Below are positions 19,901-28,555 of a DNA stretch of 64,000 nt, piece after piece. Origin of the DNA: Akkermansiaceae bacterium (GTDB taxonomy: Bacteria > Verrucomicrobiota > Verrucomicrobiia > Verrucomicrobiales > Akkermansiaceae); NCBI GenBank assembly GCA_905182405.1, contig CAJJBQ010000002.1, positions 1,908,483-1,972,482 on the forward strand. Direction: 5' to 3'. The translations under genes were made by a program, and so were the position numbers. Below the pieces are notes generated by a model. The model was not told where the DNA came from, did not search any database, and saw only the letters and a program-made list of their open reading frames with translations. Each line of letters begins with the position of its first letter. Position 1 is the first letter of the stretch.

Positions 19901-22900
19901 CGTCTCCGATAAAGGTCGCGTTGAAATAGTGATTCGAAAGGCGCGGGAAAGCGTAATTGAAGGTCGACGAATCACCGGACCCTCCGGACGCACTCACATC
20001 CTGAGCCGAGATCACAAATCGCTCGGTCCGCAGGTCACTCGCGTGGTTTGTGTTATCAACCACCCACATCGCCGGTTTCCCTGGAGCCACCGCAGGCTGA
20101 ACGGTGGTTTCGCCCGCTGAAGTTGCTTCGACATAAAACTGCACAATAGAATTGTCCGATTGATACTGAGTCAGCGTGACCGAAAAGATACCATCATTTG
20201 CGCGCTCATCACCACCGGTGCCAGCGTCATTCATCGGCGCCCATAACCAGGATCCGCTTCCGCTGTTGTTGTCCAAACGATGACGGAGATTCACCGTCGT
20301 TGCTCCGGAAACCTCGGCAGTGACCACGACCGAATCACTCGATGTAGGAACTGCAGGGCTGTGAATGAGCCCGGAAACAACGGGCGCTGCGTTCGAAATT
20401 GCTGCCGAGTTGGCCGCACCGGGAGTCCCTAGGTTGTTAGGAATCGGAAGATGGAAAATTCCGCCAAACGAACGATCCCAGGTCTCCACCAAAATCGTTG
20501 GTTTCCCGGAAATCCAGCGCGCTTCAAAATTAAAGGTCAGCACATCATTTCTAGAAATCTGGGTGACATCGATCTCGCAGCGATTCGCTTTCACGTCACC
20601 GTGACCATCGGAAATGATGTGGAATTCGCCACCCGAGTAATAGCTCGAGTAATGCGTGCCCTGGCACAGCCAACCCGTCGACGCATTGCCATTCGTCACC
20701 ACCGCGTTGCCTGCATTGGGAAGCATGTTGCCGCTCCCGTTTTTCGTAAGTGACATGTTCTTCATCGCCAGATGGCTATCGCCCACGCACTGAATATGCA
20801 GTTCTTCGTAGTCAGAAGAAGATCCTCGGGTCGTCAGTTGAAGATAGCTCTCCGTGAGAGAGTAGGATGCAAAAGTCGACTTGTTCGACTCATCCGAATC
20901 CGCCCAGGCTGTCCCGCGCGAATTATCCATCGAGGGATGTCGCAGCTCCATACTGCTTCCCAAACCTCCGGCGAGTTGAGGCCAGGTTCCCCCGGTGTGA
21001 TAGTGCACCTCATCGGCCAGGTTCCCCCAACTATCACGCAAACTCAACAGCTCACCCCCGTTTGACAGTTCCCCGTCGTATTCTCCGATGACATCGGCTC
21101 CTCCATGAGCCGCGGACGTAAGTGCGGCATTAGCGGCAACCACGAGATAGCGACCCGATCCCAAACTGGTGCCCGCAGGGAACACAAAATCGACTCCCTC
21201 ATCGAAACTCCACCCACTGAGATCGATGCTGCTTGCTCCCTTGTTATAAAGCTCAATAAACTCCCCGTCACGATGCCCGCTCGGCGGATCGACCATGAGC
21301 TCGGTAATGACAATATCCTGTTCACGGGTGGGATTGTTGCTGGCATTTCGAGTGCCTGAAATTGAAGCAAAGAACTCGCCCGAACCATCCGGGTAAGCTG
21401 CGTAGTGATCACGCGGTGCCATTTGCTCCAGCGCGATGGCATCGAGCACATTGTTCGAGGAATCGATAAGATATAAGGTGCGGTCTCCCCCTTGATCGAT
21501 AAACGAGGTCTCCCAGGAAACATGTCCTTCCGAAGAAATTGCAGACCCAAGGGGAATCTTGTCTGAGAAATCCGTGAGGCTTGCGATGAAAAGACCCGAG
21601 GTGCTCACCGAAGCTGTTCCCGGATTATAAAGCTCCACCCAATCAATCGTGTCGGACGAATCAAGATGCACTTCGTTGAGCTTCAGTGAAAATTCTGACG
21701 AAGCACTCGAATTTGAAGAGTCCTGCGACGGCTCGGTAAAAAGAAACCAGGAACTGCTGCCATCGCCCTTCCGACCCAGCGAACGACCATCAAGCGGAAT
21801 GGCAGCGCTAATGGCGTTGGAGACCGAAGTCCCATCGGCTTGCGTCAGGTAGACGCTCGTATTTGCCAGCACCGAAAGACCCGAAGCCGTGAAGCCCACC
21901 GAGACGAGACCTGAATTTGGAACAATCAGGTTGCCAGGAATTTGGTGCTTCGTGAGATTCCCCGGCTCGTCACTCAAATACCAGCCTCCGATATCAATGG
22001 GAGCCCCGGTGGGATTGAAGAATTCCACAAAACCGGATGCAGAAGGAAGAACCTCGTTAATCACGACACTGGGCACCGAAGGGGCTGCGATACTGAGACG
22101 CGCTCCAAAAACACAGTCGGAACTCGAATCATTGGTCTGATGCACTTCAGCCGAAATCACATTCGTCCCGACCACCAGAGCGGAACCATTGTTGCTGGCA
22201 ACACCCAGCTCCTCGGTGGCATTGGACACTGTCCGCGTCGCGCTGTCCTTCCAGTCTCCATTGGCCGTCGCTCCAAGACCGCCAATCGGATTTCCGTTCA
22301 GGTAAAAGTAGGCACCATCGTCATTGATCATATCAATCGTGACCGTCGCGCCCGTCGTCGATCCCGTATAAGTGAATTCCTTGCGGAAATAATACGTCAA
22401 GTGATTCGCATCATCATCGCTGTTGAGCAAGGCGGTATTAAGACCCGGTTCGGGAAGAGATGAAGTTTCAAACCCGTAGAGCCCTCCCCTATTTCCCGCA
22501 TCGTTTTCCATCGTCCAGCCACTGTGCGAGAAGTTGTAATCATTATCCTTCCAGGTCGTTCCAAGGTCCACGTTTTGGTCATTGAAACTCCACTTATCGG
22601 CATACTGCACAAAAGGAATTCCGGAAGACAGGTTGACTTCCGGATTGGAAAAGGACTCTTCCGCTGAAGCAGGTTCCGGAGACCCTGGAGTTGGATTGGC
22701 GCCGGCACTTGCCCGCCAAACACGATAGTCATCGATCGCCCGGCTCGTGTCCGCGAGGACCAAACTATGCCCCGCTCCGTCAGCCGAAACGGGCCAGGGG
22801 TGCCGGTCATTATAGCGCATCGTGCAGCGAACCACATCATTCTTGTCCTTCAAGTTGACACGCTCCCCTGAATTGGCGAGCTGCCCGATCCAGGGCCCGA

Positions 22901-23219
22901 AAACGCGAATTGCATCGGGAAGGCCGTAAGCCGCCCGGAAGGTTGCAGGATCCGTTTCGCAAATAATGATACGCTCGAAGGCTTTCAAAAAGCTCTCCGT
23001 CGCGCTTCCGGTGTTGAAGGTGGGAAAATCGTAATCCGCCCCGCCGCTTAATCTCCAATCGGCGATATCAAAAGGAGTTGCCGTAAGATTCTGGACCTCC
23101 ACAAACTCGTATCCACCCAATGGCGGGTGATACATAATCTCGCTGAAAACGATCTGCTCAGCCGGGGAATTTGTGATGAGCAGGGTCGATGCGACCGCCA
23201 GGAATCTGGAAAAATTCAT
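16941..23219 (-). CDS. Giant secreted lamin-tail / CotH kinase protein
   Basis: 2092 aa from the ATG at 23219, chosen because it opens a signal peptide (MNFSRFLAVASTLLITNSPA); the frame extends 28 codons further without homology. Parts in order: lamin-tail domain (about 20-165), galactose-binding-like module (195-360), lamin-tail domains (about 380-490, 505-610, 630-760), and a beta-rich region. Then CotH kinase-like domain (about 1070-1400, with W-D-S-D at 1336), PKD-like domain (1520-1608), a last lamin-tail domain (1820-1975), calcium-binding repeats (DADNDGLSDSDE, DTDADGFSDGEE), and a C-terminal module ending FYRVKVE. CotH proteins phosphorylate other proteins in Bacillus spore coats; here the substrate is unknown. 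It heads an operon with the DUF1549/DUF1553 and DUF1501 genes. Confidence 0.88.
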   Translation of the reverse strand: MNFSRFLAVASTLLITNSPAEQIVFSEIMYHPPLGGYEFVEVQNLTATPFDIADWRLSGGADYDFPTFNTGSATESFLKAFERIIICETDPATFRAAYGLPDAIRVFGPWIGQLANSGERVNLKDKNDVVRCTMRYNDRHPWPVSADGAGHSLVLADTSRAIDDYRVWRASAGANPTPGSPEPASAEESFSNPEVNLSSGIPFVQYADKWSFNDQNVDLGTTWKDNDYNFSHSGWTMENDAGNRGGLYGFETSSLPEPGLNTALLNSDDDANHLTYYFRKEFTYTGSTTGATVTIDMINDDGAYFYLNGNPIGGLGATANGDWKDSATRTVSNATEELGVASNNGSALVVGTNVISAEVHQTNDSSSDCVFGARLSIAAPSVPSVVINEVLPSASGFVEFFNPTGAPIDIGGWYLSDEPGNLTKHQIPGNLIVPNSGLVSVGFTASGLSVLANTSVYLTQADGTSVSNAISAAIPLDGRSLGRKGDGSSSWFLFTEPSQDSSNSSASSEFSLKLNEVHLDSSDTIDWVELYNPGTASVSTSGLFIASLTDFSDKIPLGSAISSEGHVSWETSFIDQGGDRTLYLIDSSNNVLDAIALEQMAPRDHYAAYPDGSGEFFASISGTRNASNNPTREQDIVITELMVDPPSGHRDGEFIELYNKGASSIDLSGWSFDEGVDFVFPAGTSLGSGRYLVVAANAALTSAAHGGADVIGEYDGELSNGGELLSLRDSWGNLADEVHYHTGGTWPQLAGGLGSSMELRHPSMDNSRGTAWADSDESNKSTFASYSLTESYLQLTTRGSSSDYEELHIQCVGDSHLAMKNMSLTKNGSGNMLPNAGNAVVTNGNASTGWLCQGTHYSSYYSGGEFHIISDGHGDVKANRCEIDVTQISRNDVLTFNFEARWISGKPTILVETWDRSFGGIFHLPIPNNLGTPGAANSAAISNAAPVVSGLIHSPAVPTSSDSVVVTAEVSGATTVNLRHRLDNNSGSGSWLWAPMNDAGTGGDERANDGIFSVTLTQYQSDNSIVQFYVEATSAGETTVQPAVAPGKPAMWVVDNTNHASDLRTERFVISAQDVSASGGSGDSSTFNYAFPRLSNHYFNATFIGDEREIIYNCEFRKSGSPWTRSSGADFSRAKWKTPGDRRFRGYSKRAIDNDAGGSRAYHNRIIRYWLYLFGHAANENEFIRVMVNGGSSSVREDVEPNATDFMKRNWKDGQKGELYRIDDEWWFDDNWGRQNRNADWSYKGTKEPERYSSEWIKRSRESEYDYSSFASWVEKVGGNSFNRDEIERMADIDLMAANAVVRGWCDDWDTLTRNRGKNGYFMRRVTDGKWMLVQWDSDNTFGNSNAAFIGNLSGVRNFYNKPYVRQRVNYYLGKMVNEYTANSARLSAWHQCEEEASNSYGANTRTYTNWNNSRLSRANSEIGSALNTNFNVTSGNGSSATTSADTYTLGGVSSYKAFKIEALNHPEAEWSFGSQTGWSLSNIQLKQGTNSVVVQAMDEEGKVVDSETFTITKTGNAFPVVDLDGNPGSFNAPVSEPFIIDAVDSYDPEGTALSYSWSITPAVSFTQPTASSASFNFTTAGLYQITLTATDGDNQQTVETREVAVYSGAGWTSFNEPVLSGQWTLQDVELRDNSSPSASYSLDDVPNSLTLKIEEDSAKPLRMNSPNHPIIWRELPGDGDWSLHTDVRLATAQQGNFITGLIAEVRENGTSVRYVIGMEDGDFLRVKRSTGGSYTQLANINWSAGDAVIRIRRTSNQLYFEYRGEPGEWTSFYDRSIPGGSTGEMGGIFAATDTAQSLRLEFDYALLVDPEASSETLDHLRLTEIMYNPTGGGSLEYLEFLNTGSIPLLIQSVTTDDTKPFAEFTFGNVTLAAGARGVLVVDPVAFEAEYGPGITILGQWTGGALSNSGESIVLRDPLGNVIHDFAYDDLAPWPLEADGQGASLEVIDSEGNYNDPLNWRASVTGGTPGAAPMIDADNDGLSDSDEATYGTDPLVADTDADGFSDGEEVVAGTDPLSALSFLKAVLVSSGASENQYTLSWNSVSGKVYIVQTSTSLKGGWTDIETITATGPVTVTSHTSSDSEKFYRVKVE

Positions 23220-23348
23220 ATGGGGATAACTAAATGTGTGCCGTTGGATGGGGTAAACATCCGCGCAGTTCCACCAATTACTCATTATTGCACGATTTCG
23301 CAAGAATCAAGCTCCTCTCCCTCATGATGGAATCATCTTCCTTTAATC

Positions 23349-23716
23349 TTAGCGAAGCGTCTTCAGGTAAGCCAGGAGATCAATAAGCTGTTGTTCGGTC
23401 AGGACCCCCGCAAACGATGGCATCGAGGGCTCAAATCCCTCCGCTACAACCGCTGCGGGATCGACAATCGCCTCTCGCAGAAATCCTTGATCCACCCGAC
23501 TCGCGATCTTCGCCAAGCTAGGACCCACAAGCTAGGACCCACAAGCTTCGCGCCATCAAGCGAATGACATCCGGCACAGGCAAAGCTCGTAAACAGCGGC
23601 TTGCCTCGCTCAACGTCTCCCTCCTTAAGGACAACCTGCGAAGATTCGCGCGCCACAATTCCCACGAGATCGGCGTCAATGTCCACCACGGAAGAGAACA
23701 AGCCATCCCCGCCCAC
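23349..23716 (-). pseudogene. Cytochrome c domain gene broken by a 14-bp tandem duplication
   Basis: The minus frame from about 23716 reads a class I cytochrome c N-half with FACAGCHSLDGAKLVGPS (heme motif CAGCH), then turns to nonsense. At the break the sequence GCTAGGACCCACAA is present twice in tandem (about 23518-23545). Removing one copy restores a normal C-half: AKIASRVDQGFLREAIVDP, then GFEPSMPSFAGVLTEQQLI and DLLAYLKTLR before TAA at 23349-23351. The Met in PSMPSF is the expected distal heme ligand. The frame upstream of 23716 is open but shows no family, so the 5' end may also be lost. It resembles the C-terminal cytochrome of cytochrome c oxidase subunit II or of a similar quinol-linked enzyme. 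Confidence 0.8.
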
Positions 23717-23793
23717 GACGCCCCCAGTCGCAACCGAGCGGAGCGAGATGGACAGGAGCTTACGGGACGTGCCTCGGCGCGACCAGAGGTGCC

Positions 23794-23826
23794 TTCAAGG
23801 CCCTCCCGCCAAAAGCAAATTCCTAG
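23794..23826 (+). repeat. Dispersed 33-bp repeat, copy 1 (CCCTCCCGCC element)
   Basis: Thirty-three bases with core GCCCTCCCGCCAAAAGCAAA are the same as 39083-39115 apart from one base. Here an imperfect complement (GGCGGGGCGGGAGGG, about 23856-23870) follows within 40 bp, so this copy could fold into a long GC-rich hairpin downstream of the broken cytochrome gene's 5' side. Confidence 0.8.
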
Positions 23827-23947
23827 TCAGTAACAACCGCTAAAAAAATCCTTGGCGGGGCGGGAGGGGGGGCTAATATCGTAGCAATAGGTCTCGAGAT
23901 TTCTCCCACCCGCGACGACGCCCTCCAGAAAGAAAATTCTAACAGTC

Positions 23948-25981
23948 ATGAAAGCAAGACCAAGCAATCCCCTCATCCCAGCATTGTTAGCGATGAGCCT
24001 CCACGTTTCAGTTCAAAGCGGATTTTCCGCTGTCTTGTTATCTGAGGACTTCGCAAACGGTGACGGCGGATTCACGCAAACCACCAACGGCGCTCCTGCC
24101 AATCCGTGGACGTTCAATGCCGAAGGGGCTAACTGGTTTACCGCCGGCGAAGCCAATGAGGTCACATCCGTCAACCACTACTTGGGGACCTCAGCAATCA
24201 GTATTCCCACCCCTCTCGAAAGTCCACCCGTTCTCCGCATCAGCTTCGATCATCGCTACAGCATCGAAACAGGCGATTGGGATGGAGGCGCTCTTCAATA
24301 CAACGTCAATGGCGGAGCGTTTATCACGGTTCCAAAAACCGACTTTTCCCAAAATGGATACAACAACGTCATCGGGCTTCAGGGAGGCCATGACTTGGCC
24401 GGGGGCGATGGATTTGTAGCAAATTCTCAGGACTTCGCCGCAGGAACTCTGATCACAAGTGTTGCCGAAGTCAGCGGCCTCTCCGCTGGGGATGTGATTA
24501 TTGTTCGCTTCATCGCCGCATTTGATTCGTTTGCCAAAGGAGAGTTCGTTCCCAACTGGGAGATCAAGAAAGTGATCGTGGAAACGCTCGACGACAACGA
24601 CGGAGATGGCATCCCGAACGAGGTAGAAGAACAGCATGCGTTTCTCGACCCAAATGAACTAGCAGACGCTGTTCTCGATGAAGATTCCGACGGCCTGAGT
24701 AACCTGGGCGAGTTTGAAATGGGGACCATCCTCGACAATCCTGATTCTGATGGCGACACGCTTCTCGATGGGGTCGAAACGAACACGGGGACCTGGGTCA
24801 GCGAATCCGATCGGGGAACTGACCCATTGAGCGCCGATACCGACGGCGATGGGCTGGCTGACGGCGTCGAGAACCATGACTTGCCTTACGATCGGCAAAA
24901 TCCTGAGACACAGCCGGGCAGTGATCCCAACAATGCCAACACCGACGGTGACGCCGCCCTCGACGGATTGGAAATAGTGAACGGGAGCGACCCGACCGAT
25001 CCCACGAGCTTTCCGGCATTCACCGAGTTTCTCGAATTTCGCTACCAGTTCGATACCGCCGCCGCCCTCGTGGACACATCCGGGAAAGGCCTAGCAGATC
25101 TTCGGACTCCCAGCAATGGCCCGGCCCATCGATTTGGAGAACCATCCCTCGTGGGTGGAAACAGCTTCTCCATCGGGCTCGATGCACCCGGCACCACCCA
25201 CTCTTCCGGAAGCTATCTCATGGTTCAGGATCCTCCGCACCCGGACTCGTTCAGCTTTTCTATCTGGATCAAACCAAACAAGCCTGGCGAGCAGAATCCG
25301 ATCTTTTCACGTGAAAACGTCTGGTGGCCATCACCTGGTGTCTTCTATTCGCTCTTTATCAACGACTCCGGAGGACTGGTCTGGATCACCGGTGAAAACC
25401 AGAATATCGAAACGGAGACAGGTTTGATCGTGGACGGGGAGATTTATCACATCGTCGTGACGCATGCGGATTCAGATGGCCCCGAAACCTTTCAGTCCGA
25501 CCGGGGTCGCCTTTATGTCAACGGCGTGCTAGTAACTGAAGTGGAAAATCCTACCGAGGTACCTACCTTGGAATCTAAATCTGACGCTACCGAAATCTAC
25601 CGGAGTATCTGGCTCGGATCCAGATCCAGTGGGCCTGGCTACAAAGGCGAGTTGGACGACTTCCAGATGTACAATACGGAACTAACTCCAGATCAGATCG
25701 CTCAGATGTACTTAGACCCGGGATCAATTGCCAGTTTCGTTCCGCCTCCTCCATTCGAGATCATCAGCATCGTCCACGACGAGGCAGCGGGCTCAGTCAC
25801 GCTGACGTGGAACTCGGAGGCTGGTAAGTCATATGGCATAGACTCTTCGACCGACCTGACGCCCAGCCAATGGCAGGAAGTGACCGACAGCTGGGAATCC
25901 CAGGGCAACGAGACCAGTTTTACCCAAACGGGGATCGAGCCTAGCACGAACCGACTTTTTTACCGCGTCCGCGAGGAGTAG
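23948..25981 (+). CDS. Secreted LamG protein with calcium-binding repeats
   Basis: 677 aa with a signal peptide (PLIPALLAMSLHVSVQSGFSA). The N-terminal part (about 30-210) is a beta-sandwich resembling a carbohydrate-binding domain. Between about 215 and 355 are thrombospondin type-3-like repeats: DNDGDGIPNEVEE, DEDSDGLSNLGEFE, DSDGDTLLDGVE, DTDGDGLADGVEN, NTDGDAALDGLE, each with the D-x-D-x-D-G calcium loop. A LamG/concanavalin-like domain follows (about 358-590; SFSFSIWIKPN, GELDDFQMYNTELTPDQI). The C terminus has the short STDL-x(n)-W...FYRVREE module also found in the two giant proteins. Probably an extracellular or cell-surface glycan-binding protein; no catalytic domain is seen. Confidence 0.85.
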   Translation: MKARPSNPLIPALLAMSLHVSVQSGFSAVLLSEDFANGDGGFTQTTNGAPANPWTFNAEGANWFTAGEANEVTSVNHYLGTSAISIPTPLESPPVLRISFDHRYSIETGDWDGGALQYNVNGGAFITVPKTDFSQNGYNNVIGLQGGHDLAGGDGFVANSQDFAAGTLITSVAEVSGLSAGDVIIVRFIAAFDSFAKGEFVPNWEIKKVIVETLDDNDGDGIPNEVEEQHAFLDPNELADAVLDEDSDGLSNLGEFEMGTILDNPDSDGDTLLDGVETNTGTWVSESDRGTDPLSADTDGDGLADGVENHDLPYDRQNPETQPGSDPNNANTDGDAALDGLEIVNGSDPTDPTSFPAFTEFLEFRYQFDTAAALVDTSGKGLADLRTPSNGPAHRFGEPSLVGGNSFSIGLDAPGTTHSSGSYLMVQDPPHPDSFSFSIWIKPNKPGEQNPIFSRENVWWPSPGVFYSLFINDSGGLVWITGENQNIETETGLIVDGEIYHIVVTHADSDGPETFQSDRGRLYVNGVLVTEVENPTEVPTLESKSDATEIYRSIWLGSRSSGPGYKGELDDFQMYNTELTPDQIAQMYLDPGSIASFVPPPPFEIISIVHDEAAGSVTLTWNSEAGKSYGIDSSTDLTPSQWQEVTDSWESQGNETSFTQTGIEPSTNRLFYRVREE

Positions 25982-26072
25982 GCCGAGCCGTTTAGGGAAG
26001 CCATAAAATAACTGTGCGATACAAGTGACTCCTGGGTGAGAATTGAAGCAGAGCATACTCCGCTTGATGCGG

Positions 26073-26255
26073 TCAAGGTTTCCAGTCCTTACTCAGCCGT
26101 TGAGCCTTGCCAATTTGCGGGGCAGTCATTTTCTTTTCGAGAATCTCACGAACCTTTTTGCCCCTATCCCTGAGGCAGCCGCAAGATGAGGCCCACATAT
26201 AGGCGATCACATCATCCTTGGCCACGCCGTCGCCTTTAAGGCTTACCCTCTGACT
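26073..26255 (-). pseudogene. Sel1-repeat protein remnant
   Basis: The minus frame reads KGDGVAKDDVIAYMWAS, then KKVREILEKKMTAPQIGK and AQRLSKDWKP before a stop at 26073-26075. This is the last Sel1 (TPR-like) repeat and C-terminal tail of a Sel1 protein. Between the two parts the expected LAAASG segment is readable only in a neighbouring frame, so there are two compensating frameshifts. An in-frame TGA lies just upstream and no other Sel1 repeats remain. A gene fragment, not a functional gene. Confidence 0.7.
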
Positions 26256-26465
26256 TCACGACCAAGGCCGTCTCTGAAAAGGGCGCTTCCGGTTCCAAAA
26301 ATAGTCCCACTTCCGCATTTCCGCGAAGTTCAGCAAGAATCGAAATCCCAGATTGGATCATGTTACTCGGGCCACCATACCCGGCACGCGAGCCTCCCCC
26401 AACGGCAGAAGAGCTCCGCGCTAATTGGCTGTCTTTTCGGAGGATTCAAGTTTAGCACTTCCGCG
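26256..26465. other. Intergenic remainder upstream of the helicase gene
   Basis: The minus strand holds an open frame without an obvious start (roughly 26237-26450, containing NMIQSGISILAELRG and GLFLEPEAPFSETA) that reads like real protein but that I cannot assign. It may be a second gene fragment next to the Sel1 remnant. No promoter for the helicase was recognised. Confidence 0.35.
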
Positions 26466-27719
26466 ATGACATTCTCCGACCTCAAGCTCCCCAAGCCCAT
26501 TCTCGATGCGATTGAGGACACCGGATATACCGAGCCCACGCCCATCCAGGGCAAGGCCATCCCCATCATCATGCGGAGAAAGGACGTCATCGGCATCGCC
26601 CAGACCGGCACCGGCAAGACCGCAGCCTTCACCCTTCCGATGCTTGCTATCCTTGGTAACATCAAACCAAAAGCCCCTGGAATCCGCGCCCTCATAATTT
26701 CTCCCACCCGCGAGCTGGTCGCCCAGATCCGCGACAATATCATCGACTACTCCCTCCACCTCAATGTGAAACTTGCCACCATCTACGGAGGCGTGGGCGA
26801 GCAACCTCAGATCCAAGCCCTCCAAAACGGAGCTGAAATCGTCATCGCCACTCCAGGCCGCCTCATGGATCTCATGGAACAAGGTCACGTCGATATGCGC
26901 GGGCTCGAAATCCTCGTCATGGATGAGGCCGATCGTATGCTCGATATGGGCTTCCTCCCGGCCATGCGCAAGATCGTGAAAAAGATGCCCAACGACCGGC
27001 AGACCCTCCTCTTTTCCGCCACTCTTTCCGGCCAAATCGAACAACTCACACGCGAGTTCCAACAGAAACCCTCAACGGTAGAAATCGGAGACCGCACTAA
27101 CCCCGCAAAAACCGTACGCCAGTGCGTCTACGAAATTCCCCGCCACCTCAAGTTCCCTCTCCTCCTCCATCTTTTCAAAAGCCCTGAACTCTACACCGTT
27201 CTCATCTTTGTCACGATGAAGCATCACGCCAGTCGCCTCGCGAAACATCTGAGTCAGTCGGACATCCCCGCCGAAGCGATCCACGGCGACCGAACTCAAA
27301 ACCAACGCCAGCGCGCCCTCGATAAGTTTAAACAAGGCAAACTGCGCGTTCTTGTCGGCACCGATGTCGCCGCCCGTGGAATCGATATCTCCGGCGTCAC
27401 CCACGTCATCAACTACGACTTCCCCGACCAAAACGAGGACTATATCCACCGCATTGGCCGCACCGGTCGCGCCAAGGCTGAAGGCGATGCCATCACCTTC
27501 GTCACCGAAAGCGAGCACCGTGCGCTCGCCGATCTCGAACGTTTCATCAAACGCGACATCCCTAAGAAACACGAGCGGGATTTTAACTACGATATCCCCG
27601 CCCCCGCTCGTGAAGGTGGCCCTCGTCCGCGACGTAATAATGACAAAGCAGTAAAGCCAAAGTCCGATCGTAGATCACCCGGAAAAAAGAAGGTCGGTCG
27701 CGGAAAGAAGAATCGCTAA
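26466..27719 (+). CDS. DEAD-box RNA helicase, RhlE-like
   Basis: 417 aa ATP-dependent RNA helicase. Q motif (F at residue 3, PTPIQGKAIP), Walker A AQTGTGKTAAF, PTRELVAQ, TPGRLMDL, DEADRMLDMGF, SAT, and the second-domain motifs RGIDISGVTHVINYD and HRIGRTGRA are all present. The last 45 residues are a basic, disordered tail (RSPGKKKVGRGKKNR), a usual RNA-binding extension in RhlE-type helicases. Its stop overlaps by four bases with the stop of the convergent yaaA. A second helicase of the same type is encoded at 29875-31128. Confidence 0.95.
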   Translation: MTFSDLKLPKPILDAIEDTGYTEPTPIQGKAIPIIMRRKDVIGIAQTGTGKTAAFTLPMLAILGNIKPKAPGIRALIISPTRELVAQIRDNIIDYSLHLNVKLATIYGGVGEQPQIQALQNGAEIVIATPGRLMDLMEQGHVDMRGLEILVMDEADRMLDMGFLPAMRKIVKKMPNDRQTLLFSATLSGQIEQLTREFQQKPSTVEIGDRTNPAKTVRQCVYEIPRHLKFPLLLHLFKSPELYTVLIFVTMKHHASRLAKHLSQSDIPAEAIHGDRTQNQRQRALDKFKQGKLRVLVGTDVAARGIDISGVTHVINYDFPDQNEDYIHRIGRTGRAKAEGDAITFVTESEHRALADLERFIKRDIPKKHERDFNYDIPAPAREGGPRPRRNNDKAVKPKSDRRSPGKKKVGRGKKNR

Positions 27720-28501
27720 GGACGCTCCTTCTTCTCCTTCCGAAGAAAAACCGGGGTATCCTCGCTAGAATCCTTTTTACTAAAACAATAGCCTCCCTTT
27801 TTGAACTTCTTCAAGTCCTCGGGATCGGTGATCCCGCCCCTGACAATGAAGTCAGCCATCATCCCGCGCGCCTTTTTAGCGAAAAAGGAGATGATTTTAT
27901 AATTTCCATTCTTCTCATCCTTGAAGACGGGACTAACGAGGTCGCCCTTCAACTCCTTCTTCTTCACCGCAGAAAAATATTCATTTGAGGCAAGGTTCAC
28001 CACGAAGTTTGAGCACGACTTCTTCAAATCCTGATTCAAAAGATCAGTGACTTGAGAGCCCCAAAATTCGTAGAGATTCTTCCCCCTGGCGTTCTTGAAC
28101 TTCGTCCCCATCTCCAGTCGATAAGGCTGCATCAAATCGAGCGGACGTAGCACGCCATAAAGTCCCGAAAGAATACGAATCTCTTTCTGCGCCGTCGCAA
28201 AGTCGTCCGCCGACCACTCCTTCAGCTCCATCCCTTGATAAACATCACCCGTGAAAGCGAGAATGGCCTGGCGACTGTTGTCCTTGTGAAAATCCGGCTC
28301 CCAAGCCGCAAAGCGCTCGTGATTGAGTTCCGCCAGCTTATCACTAATCGACATCAGCGTCCCCACCTGATTCACCGAAAGCTTCTGCAGACCCGCGACC
28401 AACTCAGCCGACTCATCAATGAAGCGAGGCTTCGTTTTTTTCTTCGTCAGCAGGGGCGAATCGTAATCCAAGGATTTAGCAGGTGAAAGAAGGACAAGCA
28501 T
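27716..28501 (-). CDS. yaaA: Peroxide stress protein YaaA (DUF328)
   Basis: Cytoplasmic protein that in E. coli limits free iron and DNA damage under peroxide stress. The start is set at the ATG at 28501, giving the family N terminus MLVLLSPAKSLDYDSP; the frame runs 18 codons further without homology. Also seen are LNHERFAAW, AILAFTGDVYQGM, SGLYGVLRPLDLMQPYRLEM, and FFAKKARGMMADFI. Length 261 aa is normal. The stop overlaps the end of the helicase gene on the other strand, so the two transcripts must run into each other. Confidence 0.93.
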   Translation of the reverse strand: MLVLLSPAKSLDYDSPLLTKKKTKPRFIDESAELVAGLQKLSVNQVGTLMSISDKLAELNHERFAAWEPDFHKDNSRQAILAFTGDVYQGMELKEWSADDFATAQKEIRILSGLYGVLRPLDLMQPYRLEMGTKFKNARGKNLYEFWGSQVTDLLNQDLKKSCSNFVVNLASNEYFSAVKKKELKGDLVSPVFKDEKNGNYKIISFFAKKARGMMADFIVRGGITDPEDLKKFKKGGYCFSKKDSSEDTPVFLRKEKKERP

Positions 28502-28555
28502 ATCTAAAAAGTGACTTCCTAATATGGATTCATTCCCGAAAAGGGCAAGCGCCAC

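Noticed and set aside
23564..23843. Plus-strand frames of 80-89 codons over the cytochrome remnant
   Set aside because: Antisense of the cytochrome c reading frame, without their own homology.
24590..25010. Possible DNA tandem repeat array in the LamG protein gene
   Set aside because: The periodicity is at protein level (calcium-loop repeats) with diverged codons, not a DNA satellite or CRISPR.
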